From assembly GCF_001747095.1 (NCBI RefSeq), contig NZ_MDGP01000001.1:3269001-3333000 (forward strand): a stretch of 64,000 nucleotides of DNA, given 5' to 3'. Below are positions 50,594 through 58,049 of this stretch, one piece after another (within the stretch, counting starts at the first letter, position 1; each line of letters begins with the position of its first letter). The notes below the pieces were generated by a model, which was given only the letters and a program-made list of their open reading frames with translations, searched no databases and was not told where the DNA came from. The position numbers were made by a program, and so were the translations under genes. Source of the DNA: Roseivirga sp. 4D4. Its GTDB lineage: Bacteria; Bacteroidota; Bacteroidia; Cytophagales; Cyclobacteriaceae.

Positions 50594-50688
50594 TTTCGTT
50601 CGTGTTAAAAAATAGTGTTCTGACTATAAAAATAAGACATTTTTATTAGCTAAGAGTCCATATCGGCATTGTTAAGAAACCATAACAT

Positions 50689-50719
50689 AAAAAAGCCCCA
50701 ACTGACGATCAGTTGGGGC
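50689..50719 (-). terminator. Intrinsic terminator after the M56 peptidase gene
   Basis: On the minus strand GCCCCAACTGA (50719-50709) pairs perfectly with TCAGTTGGGGC (50705-50695) over 11 bp with a 3-base loop, followed by six T (50694-50689). It ends the blaI-M56 operon and insulates the GTPase operon. Confidence 0.92.
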
Positions 50720-50738
50720 TTTCTGCATAGAAACTGGG

Positions 50739-53405
50739 CTATTTTCGGGTCGATATCTCTATGACTGTGTCATATGACTTGACTTTTCGTTTAGGAAACT
50801 TCTTTAAAGCTTCACCTCGAATAACCTTAATCGTCTTGATCCACTTGTCATATTTGACTAACCAATTATCGGGCATAAATTTGCCATTAAACACGATAAC
50901 TGAATTATCATAAGCAGCTCTGGCGTCTGTTATGACTTGAGTCGCATATCTTTGTCCACCTTCATCTTCAGAGAAACCATATACTGTTCTTTTCTTAGAA
51001 AATAAACGCTCTTCCTGCTGACCACTAGGGTTGATAAGAACATCCATATTAGCCACTGTGATAATTGATATAATCCCATTGTAACCTTTAGTCTCTCCAT
51101 TTGGATAACGCTTTTGCTGTGCTCTACCTTTAAAGATTTGAATGCTTGCGATGTTCTCTTGTTTGAAGTCGCTGAACTTTAAATCGGGTCTCAACTTGCC
51201 ATCAACTTCGATTATCGGCTTAGTCCCTGATTCCTGATCAGACTCGTATAAATTCTTAGCGAATTCAAAGCCTTCTGAGCCAAGATGAAATTCAATAGAC
51301 TTGCCGTCTTCAGAATAGCTCGTTCCTTGAAAAATTTTCTGCTCATTGGCAATCAAATCATCCCTCAAAGCAACTAACTCTTGCTCCTTTTGAAAGATTT
51401 CATTGTTTCTTACTTGCTGCCGATCTCTAGCCTCTTCTAACGATTTTTGATAATCAATATACTTTTCGGCATTCGTGGGATAGGCCGAGAGTTCTTTCTT
51501 CAATCGGTCCACCATAATGACTTGGTCATTCACCGCCTTAGGGTCTGTATTTTCAGGATCACTTGTTAATTTGAGTATCATCTGATCCAATTTCTGCTGC
51601 TCCACCGAGAGCTTGCTTTGCAACTGTCTAGTGGCTTGGGCAAGTTCCTTTTCAAGCTCTATAAGTTCAGCTTGACCTTGCAACTGTTTCTGCTTTTCAA
51701 CCACTTCCTGACGTTTATAGAAAACCTCCTTTTGTTCAGGTGTCATAACTTCGGTAAAACGAGCAATTTCATCCTCCAAATTGGCAACCTTTTCCACTTG
51801 TTTTGGTACCGCCTTTATTTCATCAATCGATGGGTTCTTACTCTTAGTCAGGTCCATTATCATCTTATCCCTCAGTACTGTTTCCTCAGCCCATTCATTG
51901 ACAAGCCTATCCAATTCTTTAACATTAAGCTCACTATCGGTTCCAGAAAAGTCAAATCCTCTCATCCTTACGAGTTGCTCATCCAATTGACCATTACCAC
52001 CCATAAAACTATGTTGGTTTCTGGTAGATGCCTTTGACGAATACTTGTAGAGTTTCAAATAAGCCTTTTCGTAAACCTTGAATTCATCTCCTTTAATCAT
52101 TCTTCCGTTTTTATAGAAGTAGATAGGTGCCCCGTCACCCATGCTAACTGTAACCGAAATTGGGCTTGGATCTTCTAAAAGCTCCATAGTAGCCTGCATA
52201 ACAGTAATGCTATCAGCCATCAACTCGGAAACTTTTTGGGGGTGATGAGACCATGAGGTTGTAAAAGGAGAATTTACTGATTCTTGATTAAGATTGTCCC
52301 CTTCTGATGGGTTCAAGTCAAGCAAGAAAGGGCCAAGGCCATCTGATTTAGGAATAGTGTCTACTTCAACGAGGTCACTTTCCGTCTTGAAGTCTACTTT
52401 TTCTCGCTGACTTGTAAAGAGCAATACCGATACTAATATCAGACATGGCAAGATCAACCCTGTCCAATTGGGTTTTTGTTGTTTTTTCATAATTCTATTG
52501 ACACGTTTGAGTAATTGATTCTTTGAGCTACCGGCAAAGCCAAGAGAAGGAGAGAGCATTGAGAACTCCTTGGCCTTCGTCAGGGCACGTACGAGCGTAA
52601 GCCCATCCGCTTGGTGTTCCATCACCATTTCATCTGATGCGAACTCTCGCTCATTGTCAAGCTGACTTTGCAACCACCAAAAAACAGGATGATAGAAATA
52701 GACAGCTCGTAAACCGTTGATAACTATGTTGATAAGAAAATCATTTCTTTTCAGGTGAGCGAGCTCATGAAGCAAAATCACCTCCACCTCATCGGTGGTT
52801 AGGCCCTGAACAAGCCCTAATGGAAACAGGATCACGGGTTTAAAGTACCCATAGACCATTGGGCTTGATATCTTCATGGATTCTTTAAGCAGAACCTCCC
52901 TTTTCAGATCAAAACCATCCTTGAGTTTGTCAAAAAGACGATTCAGCTCAATATCGTCCAAAATGAAAGCACTTGATTTTAAGCGATTTAGGTATAAATA
53001 GCCACCAGCAGCACGTAAAAAGATCAAGAGCATTCCGACCGTCCAGAAGACACCAATCCAAGGTGTCATTTGAACCCATTCAAATGCTTCATTTTTGATA
53101 TCCAGTGATGTGGATACTGGAGCAGAAGTCATGCTTGCCTCTGAATCACTGATAAAACCAATGTCCTGGAGGAGCGTTGTTTCCACATAAGTAGCTGCTG
53201 GCTCGTAACGCTGGCTAAAAGTGTAAACACCCATTACCGGAAGCGCCACAATACAGATCAGCAAGAAGTTATGCCTTAGGTTGGCCTTGCTCTTCTTCAT
53301 GACCCAAAGCCCCACAAAAGCGATCGCCATAACGATGGCCCCTTGCCACAAGGAATCTATCAAAGTCATTCCCAGGGCATCGAATAAATTGTTATTGATC
53401 TCCAT
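50739..53405 (-). CDS. M56 family metallopeptidase (BlaR1/MecR1-like) with plug-like repeats
   Basis: An 888-residue protein. Residues 1-330 form the M56 domain with about four helices and the zinc motif HELAH at 213-217 (LLHELAHLKRNDF). The rest is a long exported region: a Gln/Glu-rich coiled coil (about 540-700) and two repeats near 729-783 (KPIIEVDGKLRPDLKF ... GIISI) and 836-886 (SVIVFNGKFMPDNW ... TVIEIS) that look like TonB-receptor plug strands. M56 proteins sense a signal outside and cleave the BlaI-type repressor inside. It overlaps blaI by 14 bp. The ligand here is unknown and no beta-lactamase gene is adjacent. Confidence 0.88.
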   Translation of the reverse strand: MEINNNLFDALGMTLIDSLWQGAIVMAIAFVGLWVMKKSKANLRHNFLLICIVALPVMGVYTFSQRYEPAATYVETTLLQDIGFISDSEASMTSAPVSTSLDIKNEAFEWVQMTPWIGVFWTVGMLLIFLRAAGGYLYLNRLKSSAFILDDIELNRLFDKLKDGFDLKREVLLKESMKISSPMVYGYFKPVILFPLGLVQGLTTDEVEVILLHELAHLKRNDFLINIVINGLRAVYFYHPVFWWLQSQLDNEREFASDEMVMEHQADGLTLVRALTKAKEFSMLSPSLGFAGSSKNQLLKRVNRIMKKQQKPNWTGLILPCLILVSVLLFTSQREKVDFKTESDLVEVDTIPKSDGLGPFLLDLNPSEGDNLNQESVNSPFTTSWSHHPQKVSELMADSITVMQATMELLEDPSPISVTVSMGDGAPIYFYKNGRMIKGDEFKVYEKAYLKLYKYSSKASTRNQHSFMGGNGQLDEQLVRMRGFDFSGTDSELNVKELDRLVNEWAEETVLRDKMIMDLTKSKNPSIDEIKAVPKQVEKVANLEDEIARFTEVMTPEQKEVFYKRQEVVEKQKQLQGQAELIELEKELAQATRQLQSKLSVEQQKLDQMILKLTSDPENTDPKAVNDQVIMVDRLKKELSAYPTNAEKYIDYQKSLEEARDRQQVRNNEIFQKEQELVALRDDLIANEQKIFQGTSYSEDGKSIEFHLGSEGFEFAKNLYESDQESGTKPIIEVDGKLRPDLKFSDFKQENIASIQIFKGRAQQKRYPNGETKGYNGIISIITVANMDVLINPSGQQEERLFSKKRTVYGFSEDEGGQRYATQVITDARAAYDNSVIVFNGKFMPDNWLVKYDKWIKTIKVIRGEALKKFPKRKVKSYDTVIEISTRK

Positions 53406-53766
53406 CTTCCAGCTTCTTTATAAGTTCCTTAATCTTATCGAGTTCTTCCTTCGAGGTTTTCCCACGACCCAATGCGCTCAATACTAGTTGAGAAGAGGAG
53501 CCTCCAAAGGCCAGGTCAAGCAATTTGTCTACCATAGCACCTTGAACTTGGTCTTTCTGGGCTACGGCCTTGTAGATATGTGTTCGGCTCGATTCGTCTC
53601 TTTCCACCAAACCCTTCTGTGCCATGATTTGCATTAGCTTTAGGGTTGTGGTGTAGCCAGTGTCCTTGGCTTCATTCATTTTATCGTTCACCAATCGAAC
53701 ACTTGAAGGTCCGCTAGACCATAGTATTCTCAATATTTCTAATTCTGAATCTGTAGGCTTCGTCAT
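53392..53766 (-). CDS. BlaI/MecI/CopY family repressor
   Basis: A 124-residue winged-helix repressor: KPTDSELEILRILWSSGPSSVRLVNDKMNEAKDTGYTTTLKLMQIMAQKGLVERDESSRTHIYKAV is the BlaI/MecI DNA-binding domain, followed by a short dimerisation and cleavage region (VQGAMVDKLLDLAFGGSSSQLVLSAL). The M56 protein encoded next to it, with a 14-bp overlap, is the expected protease that inactivates it. Three identical palindromes directly upstream (53784-53855) are likely operators controlling its own operon and perhaps the divergent channel gene. Confidence 0.93.
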   Translation of the reverse strand: MTKPTDSELEILRILWSSGPSSVRLVNDKMNEAKDTGYTTTLKLMQIMAQKGLVERDESSRTHIYKAVAQKDQVQGAMVDKLLDLAFGGSSSQLVLSALGRGKTSKEELDKIKELIKKLEDGDQ

Positions 53767-53783
53767 ATTGGTTTTATCTTATC

Positions 53784-53855
53784 TACGACATCTTTCGTAC
53801 TTCAATTATATACGAACAGATTCGTACTTCCAAATTTATTACGAAGTATTTCGTA
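53784..53855. promoter_or_regulatory. Three palindromic operators (TACGA-N6-TCGTA) for BlaI
   Basis: Perfect 5-bp inverted repeats with a 6-bp gap occur three times: 53784-53799, 53811-53826 and 53840-53855, centres 27 and 29 bp apart. They lie 18 bp before the blaI start and 50 bp before the potassium channel start. Known BlaI/MecI operators are TACA-type palindromes, so this resembles them in form but not in bases. They probably bind the BlaI dimer in series. Confidence 0.85.
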
Positions 53856-53904
53856 GACAATTTTACCTTTTAACTTTCTTTAAGAATTGTAGTTTTGATT
53901 GTTA

Positions 53905-54846
53905 ATGTCAGATCCCAAAAAGAAGTCTGGAAAAAGCGAAGAGCTCGGCTTTGGCCAGAAGGCCTACACTAAAACCACGCGTTTGATCTCCCAAAATGGG
54001 GAATTCAATGTAGAAAAAGATGGTCTTCACTTTTGGCAATCATTCGATATATATCACGAGCTGATCTCCATGAAGTGGTGGAATTTTGTTGGGGTAATTA
54101 CGCTGGCGTTCTTTTTTGCTAATCTGATTTTTGCTGTCCTATACTATATCTCCGGAATTGATAGTATTGCTGGTCACGAAGCAAAACCGGGCATAGACCA
54201 TTTTATTAACTCATTTTATTTCAGTACGCAGAGTATCACAACGGTTGGTTTTGGTAAGCTGTACCCCAACTCAAATGCTGCCAGTATTTTAGCTGCCATC
54301 GAGTCTTTTATAGGCCTGTTGGGTTTTGCACTCGCCACTGGTTTGATGTTCGCTCGCTTCTCTAGACCAGGCAGAAACCTAATCTACAGCGACAAAGCGG
54401 TCATCGCTCCTTATCGGGGCATCAATGGCCTTATGTTCCGCTTTTCCAATGGCAATAAGAACCAATTAATTGAGGCTGAGGTAGATTTCGTGATCTCTTA
54501 TTGGCACCCCAAGGACAACAGGCGAGTTTTTAAAAGCGTGAATCTGGAACGGAAAAAAATTAACTTCTTTTCCATGACCTGGACCATCGTACACCCAATT
54601 GACGAGAAGAGCCCTATTTATGGTTGGGATGAATCAGATTTCAAGCAAAGGCAGGTCGAAATCATTGTTATGTTTAAGGCCTTTGACGATACCTATGTAC
54701 GCCAGGTTTACGATCGTATGAGCTATATCGCGGATGAAATAGAATGGGGCAAAAAATTCGTGCAGATTTACAACAGCGCTGGTAATGGTAAAATCAAAGT
54801 TGACATGGAAAAGCTGAGTGCGATCGAACCCGCTCAATTAAATTAA
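53905..54846 (+). CDS. Inward-rectifier (KirBac-type) potassium channel
   Basis: A 313-residue channel. Two helices flank the pore: one near 56-82 and one after the filter TTVGFGKLYP (TVGFG at 113-117; Kir channels have GYG or GFG here). The C-terminal half (about 150-300) is the cytoplasmic Kir-type immunoglobulin-like domain (MFRFSNGNKNQLIEAEVDFVISYW ... FFSMTWTIVHPIDEKSPIYGW). It conducts K+ across the inner membrane. It is divergent from blaI across a 138-bp region holding three palindromic operators, so BlaI-type control is possible. The ATG at 53905 was chosen; a TTG two codons upstream is less likely. Confidence 0.93.
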   Translation: MSDPKKKSGKSEELGFGQKAYTKTTRLISQNGEFNVEKDGLHFWQSFDIYHELISMKWWNFVGVITLAFFFANLIFAVLYYISGIDSIAGHEAKPGIDHFINSFYFSTQSITTVGFGKLYPNSNAASILAAIESFIGLLGFALATGLMFARFSRPGRNLIYSDKAVIAPYRGINGLMFRFSNGNKNQLIEAEVDFVISYWHPKDNRRVFKSVNLERKKINFFSMTWTIVHPIDEKSPIYGWDESDFKQRQVEIIVMFKAFDDTYVRQVYDRMSYIADEIEWGKKFVQIYNSAGNGKIKVDMEKLSAIEPAQLN

Positions 54847-54938
54847 CCTTCCATCCCTATTTTTTTGACCTCAGTGTATTAGTCATTGGTTATCAATGAG
54901 TCAATTCTAATTTCAATAGTCTGATTAAAGTCATCGCT

Positions 54939-57404
54939 ATGAAATTAAAGCATAACATTTTCAAAATCTGTGGCATTTGCCTTATTGCCACCTGGCTATA
55001 TGTGGTCCCTGCTCAAGCACAAGAGGGCTACCAGAGGCCACCTGAAGTCATTGCCAAGTTAATAGATGCACCTTCCACTCCTTCTGTGAGCATGGACTCG
55101 AAAGGAGAATGGATGCTCTTAATGGAACGTCCGGGTTACCCCAGTATCGAAGAGGTTGCAGCTCCTGAATTGCGGATCGGGGGAACTCGAATTAACCCAG
55201 CAACCAATGGCCGAAGTCGTAGAACCTTTATGACTGGGCTGAAACTAAAGAGTATGGACTCGGGAGAGGAGTTTGTCTTTAGTGGGCTTCCTGCCAAACC
55301 ACAAATAGGCAATGTGGGTTGGTCGATGGATGAAAGCAAAATTGCATTTACCCACACTACTGCTGACGGTATTGAACTATGGGTTGCCGATATAAAGACC
55401 AAATCTGCTAAACGCCTGGTAGGCGCCATCATTAATAATGCCTATGTATCAGCCTATGACTGGATGCCAGATAACGAACACCTGATCGTAAGCACCATTG
55501 TAGAAGGCAGAGGTGAAGCTCCAACTAAACCTAGAGCACCAAAAGGCCCTGTGTTGCAAGAAACTTCGGGTGCTGAGGCTCCTTCAAGAACCTATCAGGA
55601 TTTACTCAAAAATTCTCATGACGAGCGCCTATTTGAATACTATACGACTGTACAGTTAAGAAGAGTTGACTTAAATGGCAAGGCCACCATGGTTGGTAAG
55701 CCCAGCATTATCAAAAGCTTCAACCCATCTCCTGACGGGAAATATATGTTGACCCAAACCATCCAAAAGCCATTTTCATATTTGGTACCAGCATCCAGGT
55801 TCCCATTTAATTATGAAGTATGGGACACCAATGGTAATCTGGTAAAGGTTATGGCGGAGATTAATCTAGACGAAGTAAGGCCAAAAGGTTTTGATGCTAC
55901 CCGCTTAGGGCCTAGAAGCATGACTTGGAGGGCTGACAAACCTGCTACACTCTATTGGGCAGAGGCGCAAGACGGAGGCGACCCGAAAGCTGAAGTAACA
56001 GAAAGAGATGTGGTTTACATGGCATCAGCGCCTTTCGACCAAGCGCCAACAAAATTGGCAGGAACCTCACTTCGTTACTCAGGTATTACTTGGGGAGACG
56101 ATTCCAGAGCCATCCTAAACGAGAACTGGTGGGCAAAAAGACTTGATAAAAGAACGCTAATAGATCCGTCAAAGCCTGGAAAAGAAGGTACCGTAATCAT
56201 CGATCGTAGTACTACCGATAGTTATAACGATCCGGGTAGGCCGATGATGAAAAAGACCAAGTATGGAACCTATACCATGATGTTTGATAAGGATAACCTC
56301 TTTATGAACAGCATAGGTGGCTCTTCTGAAGGAAATCGACCCTTCCTAAGCAAATTCAATCTCAAGTCGAAAAAACAAGAAATCCTTTTCCGCTCGGAAG
56401 CGCCATACTACGAACGACCGATTGATATTCTGTCTTCCAAAGGAGACAAGATCATTACACTTCGTGAATCAGAGAATGAGCCTCCTAACTATTATGTGAG
56501 GAATATTAAGAAGGGAACCATGAAACAGGTGACCGACTTTCCTCATCCACAGCCAGATATGATGGCCGTCAATAAGGAAATCATCAAATATCAACGAGAA
56601 GATGGTATTGATTTGACTGCAGTACTATATACTCCATCTGGTTATGACAAAGAAAAGGATGGTCCATTACCGGTATTGATGTGGGCTTATCCTCGTGAAT
56701 ATAAGTCGAAAGCGACAGCTGCTCAGGTTAGAGGTACACCTTACTCATTTACCAGGGTTAGTTCTGGTTCTCCATTGTTCTGGGTGCTGAGAGGTTATGC
56801 CGTTATGGCCAACACTGAGTTCCCGATCATCGGAGAGGGAGAAGATGAGCCTAACGATACTTTTAGAGAGCAGTTGGTCATGAATGCTAAAGCAGCTATT
56901 GATGCAGTAGCAGAACTTGGAGTAGGTGACAGAAATAGAGTAGGTGTTGGAGGTCATTCATATGGCGCCTTCATGACTGCTAATTTGTTAGCCCATTCAG
57001 ATCTCTTTGCCGCAGGGATAGCCCGTAGTGGGGCTTATAACAGAACCCTGACTCCCTTTGGCTTCCAGCGTGAGCAACGAACATATTGGGAAGCTCCGGA
57101 GTTATACAACTATATGTCCCCATTTATGCATGCAGATAAGGTGAACGAACCGCTGTTGCTTATACATGGAGAGGCTGATAATAACTCGGGTACATTCCCA
57201 ATTCAGAGTATAAGATATTACAATGCCATCAAAGGGCATGGAGGCACCGCAAGACTTGTTATGCTTCCCGATGAAAGCCATGGGTATCGAGCTAAAGAAT
57301 CGATACTCCATATGCTTTGGGAAATGGACACCTGGCTTGAAAAATATGTGAAGGATGCCGCAACAAAACCGGAACCTACGAGTATTAACTCTAAAGGAAG
57401 GTAG
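54939..57404 (+). CDS. S9 family serine peptidase (prolyl oligopeptidase fold)
   Basis: An 821-residue exported protein with a signal peptide (1-28, ...VVPAQAQ). The first 500 residues form a beta-propeller-like domain and the C-terminal 270 a peptidase domain with the nucleophile Ser 674 in GVGGHSYGAFMTAN, an Asp in IHGEADNNSG and His 781 in DESHGYRA. The Gly-x-Ser-Tyr-Gly-Gly/Ala signature fits S9. The long form with the KATAAQVRGTPYSF region matches glutamyl-endopeptidase-type or dipeptidyl-peptidase-like members. It should cleave peptides in the periplasm. A terminator follows. Confidence 0.92.
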   Translation: MKLKHNIFKICGICLIATWLYVVPAQAQEGYQRPPEVIAKLIDAPSTPSVSMDSKGEWMLLMERPGYPSIEEVAAPELRIGGTRINPATNGRSRRTFMTGLKLKSMDSGEEFVFSGLPAKPQIGNVGWSMDESKIAFTHTTADGIELWVADIKTKSAKRLVGAIINNAYVSAYDWMPDNEHLIVSTIVEGRGEAPTKPRAPKGPVLQETSGAEAPSRTYQDLLKNSHDERLFEYYTTVQLRRVDLNGKATMVGKPSIIKSFNPSPDGKYMLTQTIQKPFSYLVPASRFPFNYEVWDTNGNLVKVMAEINLDEVRPKGFDATRLGPRSMTWRADKPATLYWAEAQDGGDPKAEVTERDVVYMASAPFDQAPTKLAGTSLRYSGITWGDDSRAILNENWWAKRLDKRTLIDPSKPGKEGTVIIDRSTTDSYNDPGRPMMKKTKYGTYTMMFDKDNLFMNSIGGSSEGNRPFLSKFNLKSKKQEILFRSEAPYYERPIDILSSKGDKIITLRESENEPPNYYVRNIKKGTMKQVTDFPHPQPDMMAVNKEIIKYQREDGIDLTAVLYTPSGYDKEKDGPLPVLMWAYPREYKSKATAAQVRGTPYSFTRVSSGSPLFWVLRGYAVMANTEFPIIGEGEDEPNDTFREQLVMNAKAAIDAVAELGVGDRNRVGVGGHSYGAFMTANLLAHSDLFAAGIARSGAYNRTLTPFGFQREQRTYWEAPELYNYMSPFMHADKVNEPLLLIHGEADNNSGTFPIQSIRYYNAIKGHGGTARLVMLPDESHGYRAKESILHMLWEMDTWLEKYVKDAATKPEPTSINSKGR

Positions 57405-57426
57405 TAACAAACACAATCATTTTGCT

Positions 57427-57456
57427 AGGGCTCGTTAACGCGAGCCCTTTCTTTTT
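57427..57456 (+). terminator. Intrinsic terminator after the S9 gene
   Basis: AGGGCTCG (57427-57434), a 6-base loop and CGAGCCCT (57441-57448) form an 8-bp stem, followed by TTCTTTTT. It ends the S9 peptidase transcript. Confidence 0.85.
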
Positions 57457-57500
57457 GGCTGGTTAATAGCCTATTACGATTGACATGATGGAACTTTTAT

Positions 57501-57544
57501 TAAGCTAAACTTATTTATACATGTACGTACATGTTTTTAGCTTA
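57501..57544. promoter_or_regulatory. Nested palindrome before the DoxX-like gene
   Basis: ACATGTACGTACATGT (57519-57534) is a perfect 16-bp palindrome. It is flanked by a second inverted repeat, TAAGCTAAA (57501-57509) and TTTAGCTTA (57536-57544). The element ends 14 bp before the start codon, where a repressor would block transcription or initiation. MarR and similar dimers bind such sites; no candidate regulator is encoded nearby. Confidence 0.7.
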
Positions 57545-57557
57545 AACATTAACCATT

Positions 57558-57932
57558 ATGAATTCTAAAGTTTTATTAATAGCACGAATCCTATTGGCAA
57601 TCATTATGCTGGTTTTTGGAGTGAACAAATTTGCTAACTTTTTACCACCACCGGAATTGAACGAAGCAGCTGGCGCTTACTTCGGGGCCATTGCAAGTGC
57701 TAACGTGCTGAATGTTATAGGTGTGCTGGAGATTTTGACCGGGCTAGCTTTTATATCCGGAAGATATGTTGCTTTAGCATTAATTATCAATGCTCCCATC
57801 GCCTTCAATGCATTCCTATTTCATGCCTCATTAGACCCAGCAGGCATTGGTCCAGCAGCCCTATGGATGGCACTGGTAATTGTAGTATTTATTGGAGTTA
57901 AAGATAAATTCTCCGAAGTGCTCAAGGCATAG
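57558..57932 (+). CDS. DoxX-like membrane protein
   Basis: A 124-residue protein of four hydrophobic helices: LLIARILLAIIMLVFGVNKFANF, ASANVLNVIGVLEILTGLAFI, YVALALIINAPIAFNAFLFH and IGPAALWMALVIVVFIGV. The opening RILLAIIMLVFGVNKFANF and the general size fit the DoxX/DoxX-like family. Members are linked to thiosulfate oxidation in archaea and to oxidative-stress survival in mycobacteria, but most bacterial members have no known job. A perfect 16-bp palindrome 24 bp upstream suggests a dedicated repressor. It stands alone between two terminators. Confidence 0.82.
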   Translation: MNSKVLLIARILLAIIMLVFGVNKFANFLPPPELNEAAGAYFGAIASANVLNVIGVLEILTGLAFISGRYVALALIINAPIAFNAFLFHASLDPAGIGPAALWMALVIVVFIGVKDKFSEVLKA

Positions 57933-57952
57933 AAAAATTTATGAACCATTAG

Positions 57953-57976
57953 AAAGCGCCCAATGGCGCTTTTTTT
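57953..57976 (+). terminator. Intrinsic terminator after the DoxX-like gene
   Basis: AAAGCGCC (57953-57960), CAAT loop and GGCGCTTT (57965-57972) form an 8-bp stem followed by TTTT. It lies 20 bp past the stop. Confidence 0.85.
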
Positions 57977-58049
57977 ATGCCCTTTGATCAAAGAGTAGTG
58001 GTTAATGTTGAATCAATTGGTTTATATTCCTAGGTCAAACAATTAAACC

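Noticed and set aside
51618..52037. Open plus-strand frame of 139 codons inside the M56 gene
   Set aside because: Antisense to the coiled-coil region of a well-supported gene; the Leu/Phe-rich product reflects the reverse of Gln/Glu-rich codons.
50739..53766. Beta-lactam resistance locus
   Set aside because: BlaI and M56 genes are present but no beta-lactamase or PBP gene is adjacent; the pair is widely used in Bacteroidota for other signals.
57501..57544. Insertion-sequence end or attachment site
   Set aside because: No transposase, integrase or target duplication is nearby; the palindrome position before a start codon fits an operator better.
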